Notes under the pieces: generated by a model
Databases searched by the model: none
What the model was told of the DNA's origin: nothing
Seen by the model: the letters and a program-made list of their open reading frames with translations, nothing else
NCBI RefSeq assembly: GCF_036662795.1
Contig: NZ_JBAFWZ010000009.1
Coordinates: forward strand, 81,458 to 145,457
Source: Lysinibacillus_B sp036662795
GTDB taxonomy: Bacteria; Bacillota; Bacilli; Bacillales_A; Planococcaceae
Length of the DNA stretch: 64,000 nt
Direction: 5' to 3'
Made by a program: the position numbers and the translations under genes
In this document: one piece after another, positions 56,855-64,000 of the stretch
Numbering within the stretch: position 1 is the stretch's first letter
Layout: every line of letters begins with the position of its first letter

Positions 56855-57947
56855 AATTACGATTCGTCACCTACAAATGAAGCTAAAGGCGCCATTCACG
56901 ACGAGCTTTGGCACATTTACATATAAGGACTTTTTATTATTAGAGGCAAAGGACGAAAGCGGCACAATCGGCTGGGGTGAATCCGTCGCGTTCCACTCTC
57001 CTTGGTACAATGAGGAAACGCTAAAAACAAACTGGCACATGCTTGAGGATTATTTAATTCCACTTATTTTAAATCGAGACATTGGGCATCCGGACGAAGT
57101 AAATGAAATTTTTGAACCGATCCGTAAAAACAATATGGCGAAATCGACAATCGAAGGTGCCATTTGGGATATTTACGCACAGCAAACAAATCAATCGCTA
57201 GCAGCTGCACTTGGCGGTACTAAGGATAAAATCGAGGTTGGCATTAGTATTGGCATTCAAAAATCAATCGATGACTTAGTTGCACTTGTCGATGAATATG
57301 TAAATGAAGGCTATAAACGAATTAAAGTGAAAATCAAGCCAGGCTGGGATGTGGACGTCATGCGCACGCTCCGCGAAAAATTCCCGGATGTTGCAATTAT
57401 GGCAGATGCGAACTCGGCATATCGCTTAGAGAATGCTGAGCTGTTAAAGCAATTAGATCAATTCAACTTAACGATGGTGGAGCAGCCGCTTGCATCGGAT
57501 GATATTATCGACCATGCCACATTACAAAGACAAATGGAAACGCCAATTTGTTTAGATGAAAGTATTCATTCTTTAGAGGATGCACGTAAGGCAATTGAAA
57601 TCGGCGCAACGAAAATTATTAACATTAAAATCGGTCGAGTAGGTGGCCTAACAGAGGCGAAGAAAATCCACGATTATTGCGAGTCTAAAGGGGTGCCTGT
57701 ATGGTGTGGCGGCATGCTTGAGTCCGGCATTGGACGCGCACATAATGTGGCGCTAACGACGCTATCGAACTTTATCCTTCCTGGTGATACAGCAAGCTCA
57801 AATCGCTATTGGGAGAAGGATATTATCGAGCCTGAGGTTGTGGCAGAAAACGGCTATATCACGGTTCCACAAGAGGCAGGAATCGGCTATAAGGTAAACG
57901 TAGAAAAGGTCGAATCGTATACGGTGGAGAAGAAGAGTTATAAATAA
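56841..57947 (+). CDS. N-succinylamino-acid racemase / o-succinylbenzoate synthase (enolase superfamily)
   Basis: A 368-residue muconate-lactonising subgroup enzyme. The catalytic KxK is in [11 protein letters not shown] (~160-170), metal ligands Asp in MADANSAY (~189), Glu in VEQPLASDD (~214) and Asp in CLDESIHS (~239), and the second Lys in [10 protein letters not shown] (~263). No menaquinone genes are adjacent, while an N-acyltransferase and an N-acyl hydrolase are. That context favours the racemase role over OSBS, though many members do both. AGGAGGACAAC precedes the ATG. It ends the four-gene operon. Confidence 0.88.
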   Translation: MKITEITIRHLQMKLKAPFTTSFGTFTYKDFLLLEAKDESGTIGWGESVAFHSPWYNEETLKTNWHMLEDYLIPLILNRDIGHPDEVNEIFEPIRKNNMAKSTIEGAIWDIYAQQTNQSLAAALGGTKDKIEVGISIGIQKSIDDLVALVDEYVNEGYKRIKVKIKPGWDVDVMRTLREKFPDVAIMADANSAYRLENAELLKQLDQFNLTMVEQPLASDDIIDHATLQRQMETPICLDESIHSLEDARKAIEIGATKIINIKIGRVGGLTEAKKIHDYCESKGVPVWCGGMLESGIGRAHNVALTTLSNFILPGDTASSNRYWEKDIIEPEVVAENGYITVPQEAGIGYKVNVEKVESYTVEKKSYK

Positions 57948-57977
57948 GTTGAAATGAACAAGTTTTTATTCTATCTA

Positions 57978-58180
57978 ATGAAGTGACCGTTACCTTTCGC
58001 TCTGGCACTCGCTTTCCGCGGGCGAAGCGCTGAGCCTCCTCGGGCCAACATGATGTTGGTCACGAAGGCGTTGCCACAGGATGTGGCGTTCTTAGCCTTT
58101 GTTCCCTTTAGGCTCCTGCGGGGTCTCATCACTCCGCTTTCCCGCTGGAGTCTCGTGCCTCGCTACAGGTAACGGTCGTA
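57978..58180 (+). repeat. GC-rich dispersed repeat, long copy
   Basis: Starts GTGACCGTTACC and ends GGTAACGGTCGTAC, so the termini are inverted repeats (ACCGTTACC/GGTAACGGT). Inside are CTTTCCGCGGGCGAAGCGC, TGAGCCTCCTCGGGCC, a CCAACATgATGTTGG hairpin, CTGCGGGGTCTCATC and TTCCCGCTGGAGTC. It is the best preserved copy in the window. Confidence 0.85.
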
Positions 58181-58317
58181 CTAAGAAAATGTATGCTGTT
58201 AAATGATCTTAGTAGTTTCTTTATTATTACTTAGAATATCCAAAAATGTAATGGAATCTAAATTCATTATAACTTTATAAGCATCTTCGTTGATTGTATT
58301 GGCAGACGCGAAAATAG

Positions 58318-58362
58318 TGGGTAAATGCCCGCGGAAAGCGTCCGCCTAGAACGGAAATCAAC
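58318..58362 (+). repeat. GC-rich repeat fragment
   Basis: TGGGTAAATGCCCGCGGAAA, then GCGTCCGCCTAGAACGGAAATCAACG; the last part matches the end of the inverted copy near 53216 (ACGGAAATCAAC). The remaining gap (58181-58317, 58363-58483) shows nothing recognisable. Confidence 0.6.
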
Positions 58363-58483
58363 GATTCACTCATAGTAAAAATTCAATATCCTTAAGCATC
58401 GAATATACGGTGCTTAGGGACACGTTATGTACGTTATTTTCAGAATCTTATAAAAATTTAATAGAAAAATAGTAGGTGGATAT

Positions 58484-59542
58484 ATGAAGAAGAGTTTACA
58501 AATTGGGGGAGCTTTTGTTGGGCTGATTGTTGGTGCTGGCTTTGCTTCTGGGCAAGAAATTATGCAATACTTTACAAGCTTTGGCGTATGGGGGATTGTC
58601 GGTGGAGTGATCGCCACGTTTGCCTTCGCTTTCCTAGGCATGACGCTAGCACAGCTTGGTTCAAAGCTACAAACAACCTCACATAAAGGGGTAATTTACT
58701 ATATTGGTGGTCGCTACATAGGGGTAATTCTAGACTTCCTAATCACATTCTTCCTATTCGGCGTAGCTGTTGTGATGTTTGCTGGGGCAGGCTCGACATT
58801 CAACCAAATGTTCGGCATCGATCCGATGATTGGTAGTATTATTATGGTGGCTGCAACAATTTTCACGCTGCTTTTAAATGTGAAAAACATTATTAATTTA
58901 ATCGCGGTCATTACACCGTATTTAATGGCAATTATTTTTGTTATTTTAATCTACTCACTATTTACAATGGATATCTCGTTCTCAGCGGCAAATGAGCTTG
59001 CTGGGCAGCAAAATGCGGCGGCCTCTAACTGGTTTATCGGTGCATTGCTTTATGTATCGTATAATCTTGCAGCTGGTGCAGCGATGCTAATTGTCATGGG
59101 AGGCACGGTGACTGATCGAAAAGTAGCTGGCATGGGCGGTATTTTCGGTGGTATTATGCTAGGGGCTTTAATCATTCTTATCAATATTACAATGTTTGTA
59201 AAAATGGATGTTGTTTCGGGTGTAGACATGCCAACACTTGAATTAGCAAATAGAATTCACCCTGCAGTCGGTATGCTAATGGCGGTTGCCCTGCTTGGAA
59301 TGATGTATAACACAGCAGTAGGGATGTTCTATGCATTTACAGTACGCTTTGTGGCACCAGACCATAAAGTATTCAAGCCGACAATTGTTATCGTAGGGCT
59401 AGCTGGCTTTGGTGCTAGCTTAGTAGGCTTCACAACGCTAGTTGGAAAAGTATACTCAACAATGGGCTATCTAGGCTTTGCATTAATCGTTGCAGTGATC
59501 ATTGCATGGATTCGTAAGGATAAAAAAGAAATAGACCAATAG
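58484..59542 (+). CDS. YkvI-like membrane transporter, paralogue 1
   Basis: A 352-residue protein with about ten hydrophobic segments. It begins with a glycine-rich first helix, GGAFVGLIVGAGFASGQEIM (~7-26), typical of YkvI-like proteins in the APC/NSS-type transporter superfamily, with further helices such as IIFVILIYSLFTM and AAGAAMLIVMGG. Substrate unknown; amino-acid or related transport is a guess from fold. GTAGGTGGAT precedes the ATG. The next gene is a close paralogue in tandem. Confidence 0.8.
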   Translation: MKKSLQIGGAFVGLIVGAGFASGQEIMQYFTSFGVWGIVGGVIATFAFAFLGMTLAQLGSKLQTTSHKGVIYYIGGRYIGVILDFLITFFLFGVAVVMFAGAGSTFNQMFGIDPMIGSIIMVAATIFTLLLNVKNIINLIAVITPYLMAIIFVILIYSLFTMDISFSAANELAGQQNAAASNWFIGALLYVSYNLAAGAAMLIVMGGTVTDRKVAGMGGIFGGIMLGALIILINITMFVKMDVVSGVDMPTLELANRIHPAVGMLMAVALLGMMYNTAVGMFYAFTVRFVAPDHKVFKPTIVIVGLAGFGASLVGFTTLVGKVYSTMGYLGFALIVAVIIAWIRKDKKEIDQ

Positions 59543-59551
59543 TATTGAAGG

Positions 59552-59588
59552 TATTTGGAATGAGCGTGTTCCAAATGCCCTTTTTTTA
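59552..59588 (+). terminator. Rho-independent terminator after YkvI paralogue 1
   Basis: ATTTGGAA pairs with TTCCAAAT around TGAGCGTG, followed by GCCC and seven T. Confidence 0.85.
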
Positions 59589-59592
59589 GCAT

Positions 59593-59698
59593 TGTCTAGC
59601 TCCAGCGCCCAGCCCCTCGGTCGAAAGCTGAAATGATGCTTTCGATTCGGGGTTACAAGCAGCTGTCGGGGGTAAACAGGGCGCTTCCGCTTTTCTTA
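59593..59698 (+). repeat. 120-bp structured dispersed repeat, copy 3 (internally shortened)
   Basis: TGTCTAGCTCCAGCGCCCAG to GGGCGCTTCCGCTTTTCTT. It lacks about 19 bp (AGGTCGCTTCATCCCCTCG) relative to copy 2 but keeps the outer pairing arms. It lies between the two YkvI paralogues. Confidence 0.9.
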
Positions 59699-59766
59699 CA
59701 TTCATGCCCCTATCGGACAAAGCATAAACTGTCCTAATGTTTATTGTTGGGAAAGAGGGTTGTCCG

Positions 59767-60819
59767 ATGAAAAAAAGTTTTGGAATTGCAGGGGCTTTTG
59801 TTGGGCTGATTGTCGGCGCTGGCTTTGCATCTGGACAAGAAATCATGCAGTATTTTACGAGCTTTGGAAGGATGGGGATGGTGGGTGCCGTTGTGGCGAC
59901 CGTAATCTTTGCCTTTTTAGGGATGATCCTAGCGCAAATCGGGTCTGACCTCCAAACGACCTCACACAAGGAAGGCATCTATTACATCGGAGGACGATAC
60001 ATCGGTGCTGTGCTGGACATCGTGATTACGGTTATCCTATTCGCTATTGCCGTTGTAATGTTTGCAGGCTCAGGCTCGACCTTTCAGCAAATGTACGGCA
60101 TAAATCCAGGAATCGGCAGCATCTTAATGGCAACAGCCACGATCGTCACCCTACTCTTAAAAGCTGACAATATTATAAAAATCGTAGCGGCACTCACACC
60201 GTACCTAATGGGCATTATTTTTATTATATTAATCTATTCTCTCTTTACGATGGATTACTCGATTGGTGAATTAGATGCCATGGCTCAAAACCAACCGTCT
60301 GCAGCATCAGGCTGGATTATGGGGACCATCCTGTATGTTTCATATAATATTGCCTCTGGTGCAGCAATGCTTATTGTGATGGGCGGGAAGGAACGAAATC
60401 GAAAAATTGCAGGGCGTGGCGGCATACTCGGTGGCGTGATGGTCGGCTTTTTAATCCTGCTCATTAACGGAGCCCTGTTTGCAAAAATGGACGTCGTTGC
60501 AGGTGTTGATATGCCGACATTAGAATTGGCGGAGAGAATACACCCGGTCGTCGGCTTCCTTATGTCCCTTCTGCTGTTAGGTATGATGTACAGCACAGCA
60601 GTTGGAATGTTCTATGTATTCACAATCAGACTACTATCCCCCCATCGAAAGCTGTTCAAGCCCGCCGTGATGCTTATTGGACTAGCTGGCTTTGCAATCA
60701 GCTTAGTCGGCTTTACAACGTTAGTCGGCAAGCTGTACTCCACGATGGGCTATCTCGGCTTTATCCTGATCCTGGCTGTGCTCTTTTCGTGGATGAGGAA
60801 TCGTAAGGTGGCCTCTTGA
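59767..60819 (+). CDS. YkvI-like membrane transporter, paralogue 2
   Basis: A 350-residue membrane protein, clearly a duplicate of the preceding gene: both share GAFVGLIVGAGFASGQEIMQ, LQTTSHK, YYIGGRYIG, VAGVDMPTLELA or VSGVDMPTLELA, and LVGFTTLVGK. Differences are spread over the length, so the duplication is not recent. The ATG at 59767 follows AAAGAGGG; an in-frame ATG at 59737 lacks a site. It has its own terminator. Confidence 0.8.
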   Translation: MKKSFGIAGAFVGLIVGAGFASGQEIMQYFTSFGRMGMVGAVVATVIFAFLGMILAQIGSDLQTTSHKEGIYYIGGRYIGAVLDIVITVILFAIAVVMFAGSGSTFQQMYGINPGIGSILMATATIVTLLLKADNIIKIVAALTPYLMGIIFIILIYSLFTMDYSIGELDAMAQNQPSAASGWIMGTILYVSYNIASGAAMLIVMGGKERNRKIAGRGGILGGVMVGFLILLINGALFAKMDVVAGVDMPTLELAERIHPVVGFLMSLLLLGMMYSTAVGMFYVFTIRLLSPHRKLFKPAVMLIGLAGFAISLVGFTTLVGKLYSTMGYLGFILILAVLFSWMRNRKVAS

Positions 60820-60822
60820 AGC

Positions 60823-60858
60823 AAAAAAGAATACCAGATCCTTGTCTGGTATTCTCTA
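60823..60858. terminator. Bidirectional terminator between YkvI paralogue 2 and OsmC gene
   Basis: AGAATACCAGA pairs perfectly with TCTGGTATTCT around TCCTT, with six A before and CTATCC after. It suits the minus strand best. Confidence 0.7.
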
Positions 60859-60862
60859 TCCC

Positions 60863-61354
60863 CTATAGAATTTCTAAACGGATTTCTTTATTTAAACTAT
60901 TTAATACAGGCGATTTTAATAGTGCCGCTTGAGCAATACTTGTTAACTCTTCCTGTGAAGCGTCCCCATTTACCGTTAATCTGATAACAGGATTTAAAAT
61001 GCCTCCATCTCCCTCTTCTAAGCCAAGAAATACCGCTGCATTTAAGTCAGCCTGAATTACAACATCTACGCTTTCTAATCGGATGCCCTTTTGACTCGCC
61101 ATTACTTCAAAAGTGATAGCAAAGCAACTTCCTGCTGCACCGATAAGATATTCCACAGGATTAGGCGCTTTATCCGTACCACCAAGTGTTACAGGCTCAT
61201 CCATTAGAAATGAATCGAACTCGCGAATGGATACTAGATTTTGAACGCCTGTTTTCCACTGAATACGGGCACTCCAATCTTTAATTTTTAACTCTGGATT
61301 ATTTTGAATTGCTTGTGCTGTTTGTCCAGCTGCTTCTAGTGAAATATTATTCAT
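60863..61354 (-). CDS. OsmC family protein
   Basis: A 163-residue OsmC/Ohr-fold protein. The first reactive-site Cys is present in NPVEYLIGAAGSCFAITFEV (~66-85). The second position, usually HCPVS-like, is KSPVLNSLN here, so the resolving Cys is replaced by Ser. It is thus unlikely to be a classical Ohr peroxidase, and resembles YhfA-type members of unknown role. It follows a Crp/Fnr-type gene on the same strand, with a 20-bp palindrome in between. Confidence 0.85.
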   Translation of the reverse strand: MNNISLEAAGQTAQAIQNNPELKIKDWSARIQWKTGVQNLVSIREFDSFLMDEPVTLGGTDKAPNPVEYLIGAAGSCFAITFEVMASQKGIRLESVDVVIQADLNAAVFLGLEEGDGGILNPVIRLTVNGDASQEELTSIAQAALLKSPVLNSLNKEIRLEIL

Positions 61355-61411
61355 ACTAGCTCCTCCTCAATGTTATGTCACATTGATATTACATTAGGGT
61401 AAAGCAGGCTG

Positions 61412-61431
61412 TATGTAAGGCTCCTTACATA
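61412..61431. promoter_or_regulatory. Inverted repeat upstream of osmC-like gene, probable Crp/Fnr-family operator
   Basis: TATGTAAGGctCCTTACATA has two perfect 9-bp arms. It covers the end of the regulator gene and lies about 58 bp upstream of the OsmC-like start. On the minus strand CTTACA within it is 17 bp from TAATGT, a possible promoter. Dimeric Crp/Fnr proteins bind sites of this size. Confidence 0.55.
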
Positions 61432-62096
61432 TGTTCAATTTTTTGATCATTTTTTATCCAAATACGTTGATCCTCTTGTTTCACTGTACCAGTTTGTATG
61501 AACTTGTTCAGTATGAATGTAACGGTTTCTCGAGTGGAAGCAATCATGCCGGCAAGATTACTATGTGTAAGAAATTCCGGTAAAGGGAACCACTCTTGAT
61601 CCTCCCCTTCCTTATTCGCTAACTTGTTTAATAGGAATAAAAGCCGTTCCTCCACTTTTCCATAAGCAACCTGTTCAAGGATCTCAACCGTTTCCTGCAG
61701 TCTATTGGAGAAATAATACAGCAACGTCATTAATAGCTCTGGGTTTTGTTGAATTTCTTTTTTAACTTCATCTTTATTCAGAACGATGACCTTTGCTTCA
61801 GTTAAAGCCTTCGCAAATAGCTGGCTTTCCCTATCCGAAAAAATTTTTAGCAAATCAATAAAATCACCCTGAGATAATATTCCTAGCACACACTCCTTGC
61901 CCTCCAAATGAACATGAAATATTCGAGCATGACCTTCAAGAATTAAATACACTGAATCGGATAATTGCCCAGGCATAAGAATGAAATCACCTTTTTTAAA
62001 AGTAGTAATACTCTTTTGTGCCTTCCACTTTTCGATTTGAGTTGGTGGAAATAGACTCACGATATTTGATGGATATAAATACGAATTATTCGACAT
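61425..62096 (-). CDS. Crp/Fnr family transcriptional regulator
   Basis: A 223-residue regulator with an N-terminal cyclic-nucleotide-binding-like barrel (~20-135: KGDFILMPGQLSDSVYLILE, VLGILSQGDFIDLL) and a C-terminal winged helix (~150-215: FLTHSNLAGMIASTRETVTFI). No cysteine cluster of Fnr [4Fe-4S] type is seen, so oxygen sensing by that route is unlikely. The ligand is unknown. It precedes the osmC-like gene by 70 bp on the same strand and is divergent from the lipoprotein gene. Confidence 0.9.
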   Translation of the reverse strand: MSNNSYLYPSNIVSLFPPTQIEKWKAQKSITTFKKGDFILMPGQLSDSVYLILEGHARIFHVHLEGKECVLGILSQGDFIDLLKIFSDRESQLFAKALTEAKVIVLNKDEVKKEIQQNPELLMTLLYYFSNRLQETVEILEQVAYGKVEERLLFLLNKLANKEGEDQEWFPLPEFLTHSNLAGMIASTRETVTFILNKFIQTGTVKQEDQRIWIKNDQKIEHM

Positions 62097-62330
62097 GGAT
62101 TTTCGCTCCTTTGTGGGATTCTTTACGTAAGCCTCTGTGAAATAGCCAGTTTTTTACTAGAGGAGTGGACCTTCTTTTGATAACGACAGTGTAATGTATT
62201 GTACAGCGTCTGCTTTAAAAAGGGTAATAAAAGGGATGGAGGTGTATCGGTTAGTGTCTATGTAATTTTTCTTTATTTAATTAGTGACTCGAAATAACGT
62301 TGAATATAATAGTCCTAGGGGTGAATTGTT

Positions 62331-63710
62331 ATGAAAAGACTATTTTTAGCGGCTGGAATCATTTTCTTAGCCAGCTGCACCGATAAAGAGGTAACAGAAC
62401 CACGGAAGGACAAAGAAGAGGATCAATCTGTTGTATACGAAGCAGAGCAAAAAAGAAATCGACAATTGAGTGCTGTACTTGAAAGAGTGGCTGTGGATTA
62501 TGGTATCATGCGAAAGGATCCGGTGAATATTACTTACGAGTTTGGCCTAGTCTATGCTGACTTAATCGATTTAAATGAGGACGGTCAGGATGAGCTGTAT
62601 GTAGTATTGAACAGCGGTGCAAATTTTGACGAAGAGTTAACGCATCGAAATCAGGATGGCTATATTGTTGAAATCTGGGCGGCGAACGAACAGCAGGCTG
62701 AGGCTGAGTTGCTCCATAATGAAGTGATTCGTCACGACTCAAGCGATACTAGCCTAGCTTTTGTGAAAACAACCCATGGAGATATTTTTTTGAAAAATCA
62801 TGTGCAAGGAAAAAATAACGAAACAACAACCTATTATGCTTACCGGGATGAGGGCTGGGAGGTTGTATTAGAAGCATCCATAAGTGGTGGCACACTGCAT
62901 AGGATTGATGGTGTGGACGTTGATTTAGCTCAATTCGAGGGAGAAATGAAAGAATTCCAGGGTGAAGAATTCCATATTGTAAAAGGCGATGAGGGCTTAG
63001 CTGTTGATATGTCCAATATTGCGGAGCATATTGGTGGAGTTTTCTCAGCATTAACAAAAGACTCCCATGCAATTTTAGCGGATGGTGAAGATGCACCAGA
63101 TGACGTATTTGCCAAAATTGAAAAGGCGATGGGCGAGCATTCAGATTACCGCAAGATGGATAAACGAGATCGGGAAACGTACGAACGAACGATCGTGCAT
63201 CTAATCCTGCGCGGAAAATTAACCTACGATGGACAACTAGAAAACCAAATTCCAAGTATTACGGAATCACAAGTAGTCCAAAAAATGAAAGAGTTATTTG
63301 ATATCGAGCTAGACCGGGCAGCAATGAATTTGCCGCCTCAGGAAGACCTGGACGTAATGGATATGCTCCGTTATGAGGAGGGGGTATTTTATCTGCCGAT
63401 TAGTGAATTCTACAGTGATACTATTATTCGTGATGTGGGAGCAGCTAAGCGTTTTGAGGAGGATTTGTACCTCGTGACATTCCAGGATCATTTTATAAGC
63501 GTGATGGAATATACCATCAGCACGAATGACTACGATTTTAATCCTGAAACGTATAAAACTACATCGGTTTCCGAATGGCCAGAAAAAACACAGCCCTTTA
63601 TTAAGGAGGGCATTCCAAGCTATGCCGTTGTGAAGGTGACTGACGAGGGCGTAAAGTTATATTATATGGGCTATGTTAATTTATCGGAGGAAGAGCTGCG
63701 GAGCTTTTAA
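62331..63710 (+). CDS. Uncharacterised lipoprotein
   Basis: A 459-residue protein with a short signal and lipobox LASC (Cys ~16), followed by a charged linker and a region DLIDLNEDGQDELYVVLN (~64-81) that resembles the calcium-binding VCBS/EF-hand-like loops found in many Bacillales lipoproteins of unknown function. The rest is acidic and I do not recognise a catalytic domain. GGGGTGAATTGTT precedes the ATG. It stands alone and ends in a terminator. Confidence 0.7.
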   Translation: MKRLFLAAGIIFLASCTDKEVTEPRKDKEEDQSVVYEAEQKRNRQLSAVLERVAVDYGIMRKDPVNITYEFGLVYADLIDLNEDGQDELYVVLNSGANFDEELTHRNQDGYIVEIWAANEQQAEAELLHNEVIRHDSSDTSLAFVKTTHGDIFLKNHVQGKNNETTTYYAYRDEGWEVVLEASISGGTLHRIDGVDVDLAQFEGEMKEFQGEEFHIVKGDEGLAVDMSNIAEHIGGVFSALTKDSHAILADGEDAPDDVFAKIEKAMGEHSDYRKMDKRDRETYERTIVHLILRGKLTYDGQLENQIPSITESQVVQKMKELFDIELDRAAMNLPPQEDLDVMDMLRYEEGVFYLPISEFYSDTIIRDVGAAKRFEEDLYLVTFQDHFISVMEYTISTNDYDFNPETYKTTSVSEWPEKTQPFIKEGIPSYAVVKVTDEGVKLYYMGYVNLSEEELRSF

Positions 63711-63720
63711 ATAGTGGGGA

Positions 63721-63753
63721 GTCGCCATGAGAAAAATGTGGCGGCTTTTTTTA
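63721..63753 (+). terminator. Rho-independent terminator after the lipoprotein gene
   Basis: GTCGCCA pairs with TGGCGGC around an ~11-nt loop, followed by seven T. Confidence 0.8.
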
Positions 63754-63948
63754 TTGTGTGGGTTTTTGATTGCTCTTAGGATTGAGCTGCAAAATTATAA
63801 ATCCTCGAGTTGAAAATTAAGGGCATAAAATTTTACAATAATTTTTATAACTCGATTCGTGCTATTTGTCGGAATCCATATACTACTTATTTTTAAATAA
63901 GCATTCCTGTTATAAGGATTTTCGGGGACTTGAAATAAAAAAAGCCCT

Positions 63949-64000
63949 TTAGTATGATGCTTGAGTGTCAATGGCCATTGTCTCAATGCATCTACGAAAG
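63949..64000 (-). CDS. Possible 3' end of a gene entering from the right
   Basis: On the minus strand the frame FRRCIETMAIDTQASY ends in TAA at 63949-63951, followed by AAGGGCTTTTTTTATT, which could be a terminator. Only 16 codons are visible, so no function can be given. A transposase tail is one possibility. The 63754-63948 stretch holds nothing else convincing. Confidence 0.3.
   Translation of the reverse strand, partial: FRRCIETMAIDTQASY

Overview
The window is chromosomal DNA from a low-GC, spore-forming Bacillales bacterium. Gene order and protein sequences suggest the Lysinibacillus/Solibacillus (Planococcaceae) side of the order, but this is inference and the genus is not proven. Evidence includes a CotF-type spore-coat protein, HPr kinase with Crh, CggR with the glycolytic operon, strong AGGAGG-type ribosome sites, many TTG/GTG starts, and a backbone syntenic with the Bacillus subtilis hprK-lgt-his-yvc-clpP-gapA-eno-secG-rnr-smpB region.

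Layout. 1-5.9 kb: end of an S9 peptidase, DedA protein, crotonase (reverse), EAL-HDOD protein, YitT membrane protein, cytochrome c551-like lipoprotein. 5.9-9 kb: hprK-lgt-ppaX-acyltransferase. 9.1-15.2 kb: his operon hisZ-G-D-B-H-F-I, with hisA absent and a triplicated hisI tail. 15.3-23.1 kb: TPR protein, trxB, Nudix, rapZ-yvcK-whiA-crh, clpP (reverse, CtsR-type operator), tRNA-Arg(CCG). 23.5-27 kb: polar amino-acid ABC transporter, CotF-like protein, glutaredoxin-like protein. 27-34.5 kb: CggR operator, cggR-gap, then pgk-tpiA-gpmI-eno.

34.5-48.6 kb is accessory: a 21-bp repeat array, a NERD protein, a YugN-like protein, an acetate-type Na+ symporter with its small DUF4212 partner, a YkoGHI-like two-component/PepSY operon, a DHA2 efflux pump, two nearly identical FMN riboswitches before a shortened rib operon (ribE-ribB-ribH, no ribD and no RibA domain), and a CNNM/CorC transporter-like protein. 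48.7-53.8 kb returns to the backbone (secG, esterase, rnr, smpB), interrupted by a second 21-bp array and by GC-rich repeats. 54-58 kb is a likely D-to-L amino-acid conversion operon (RpiR regulator, M20 hydrolase, GNAT acyltransferase, N-succinylamino-acid racemase). 58.4-64 kb: tandem YkvI-like transporters, an OsmC protein with a Crp/Fnr regulator, and a large lipoprotein.

The most unusual content is non-coding. Two loci 14.5 kb apart each carry 17 units of an exact 21-bp register built on AATAGAAAsTTT, with higher-order blocks and shared end units. Two FMN aptamers differ by one core base and have a compensatory outer pair. At least two families of structured dispersed repeats occupy intergenic gaps. 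Two core biosynthetic operons (his and rib) lack expected enzymes.
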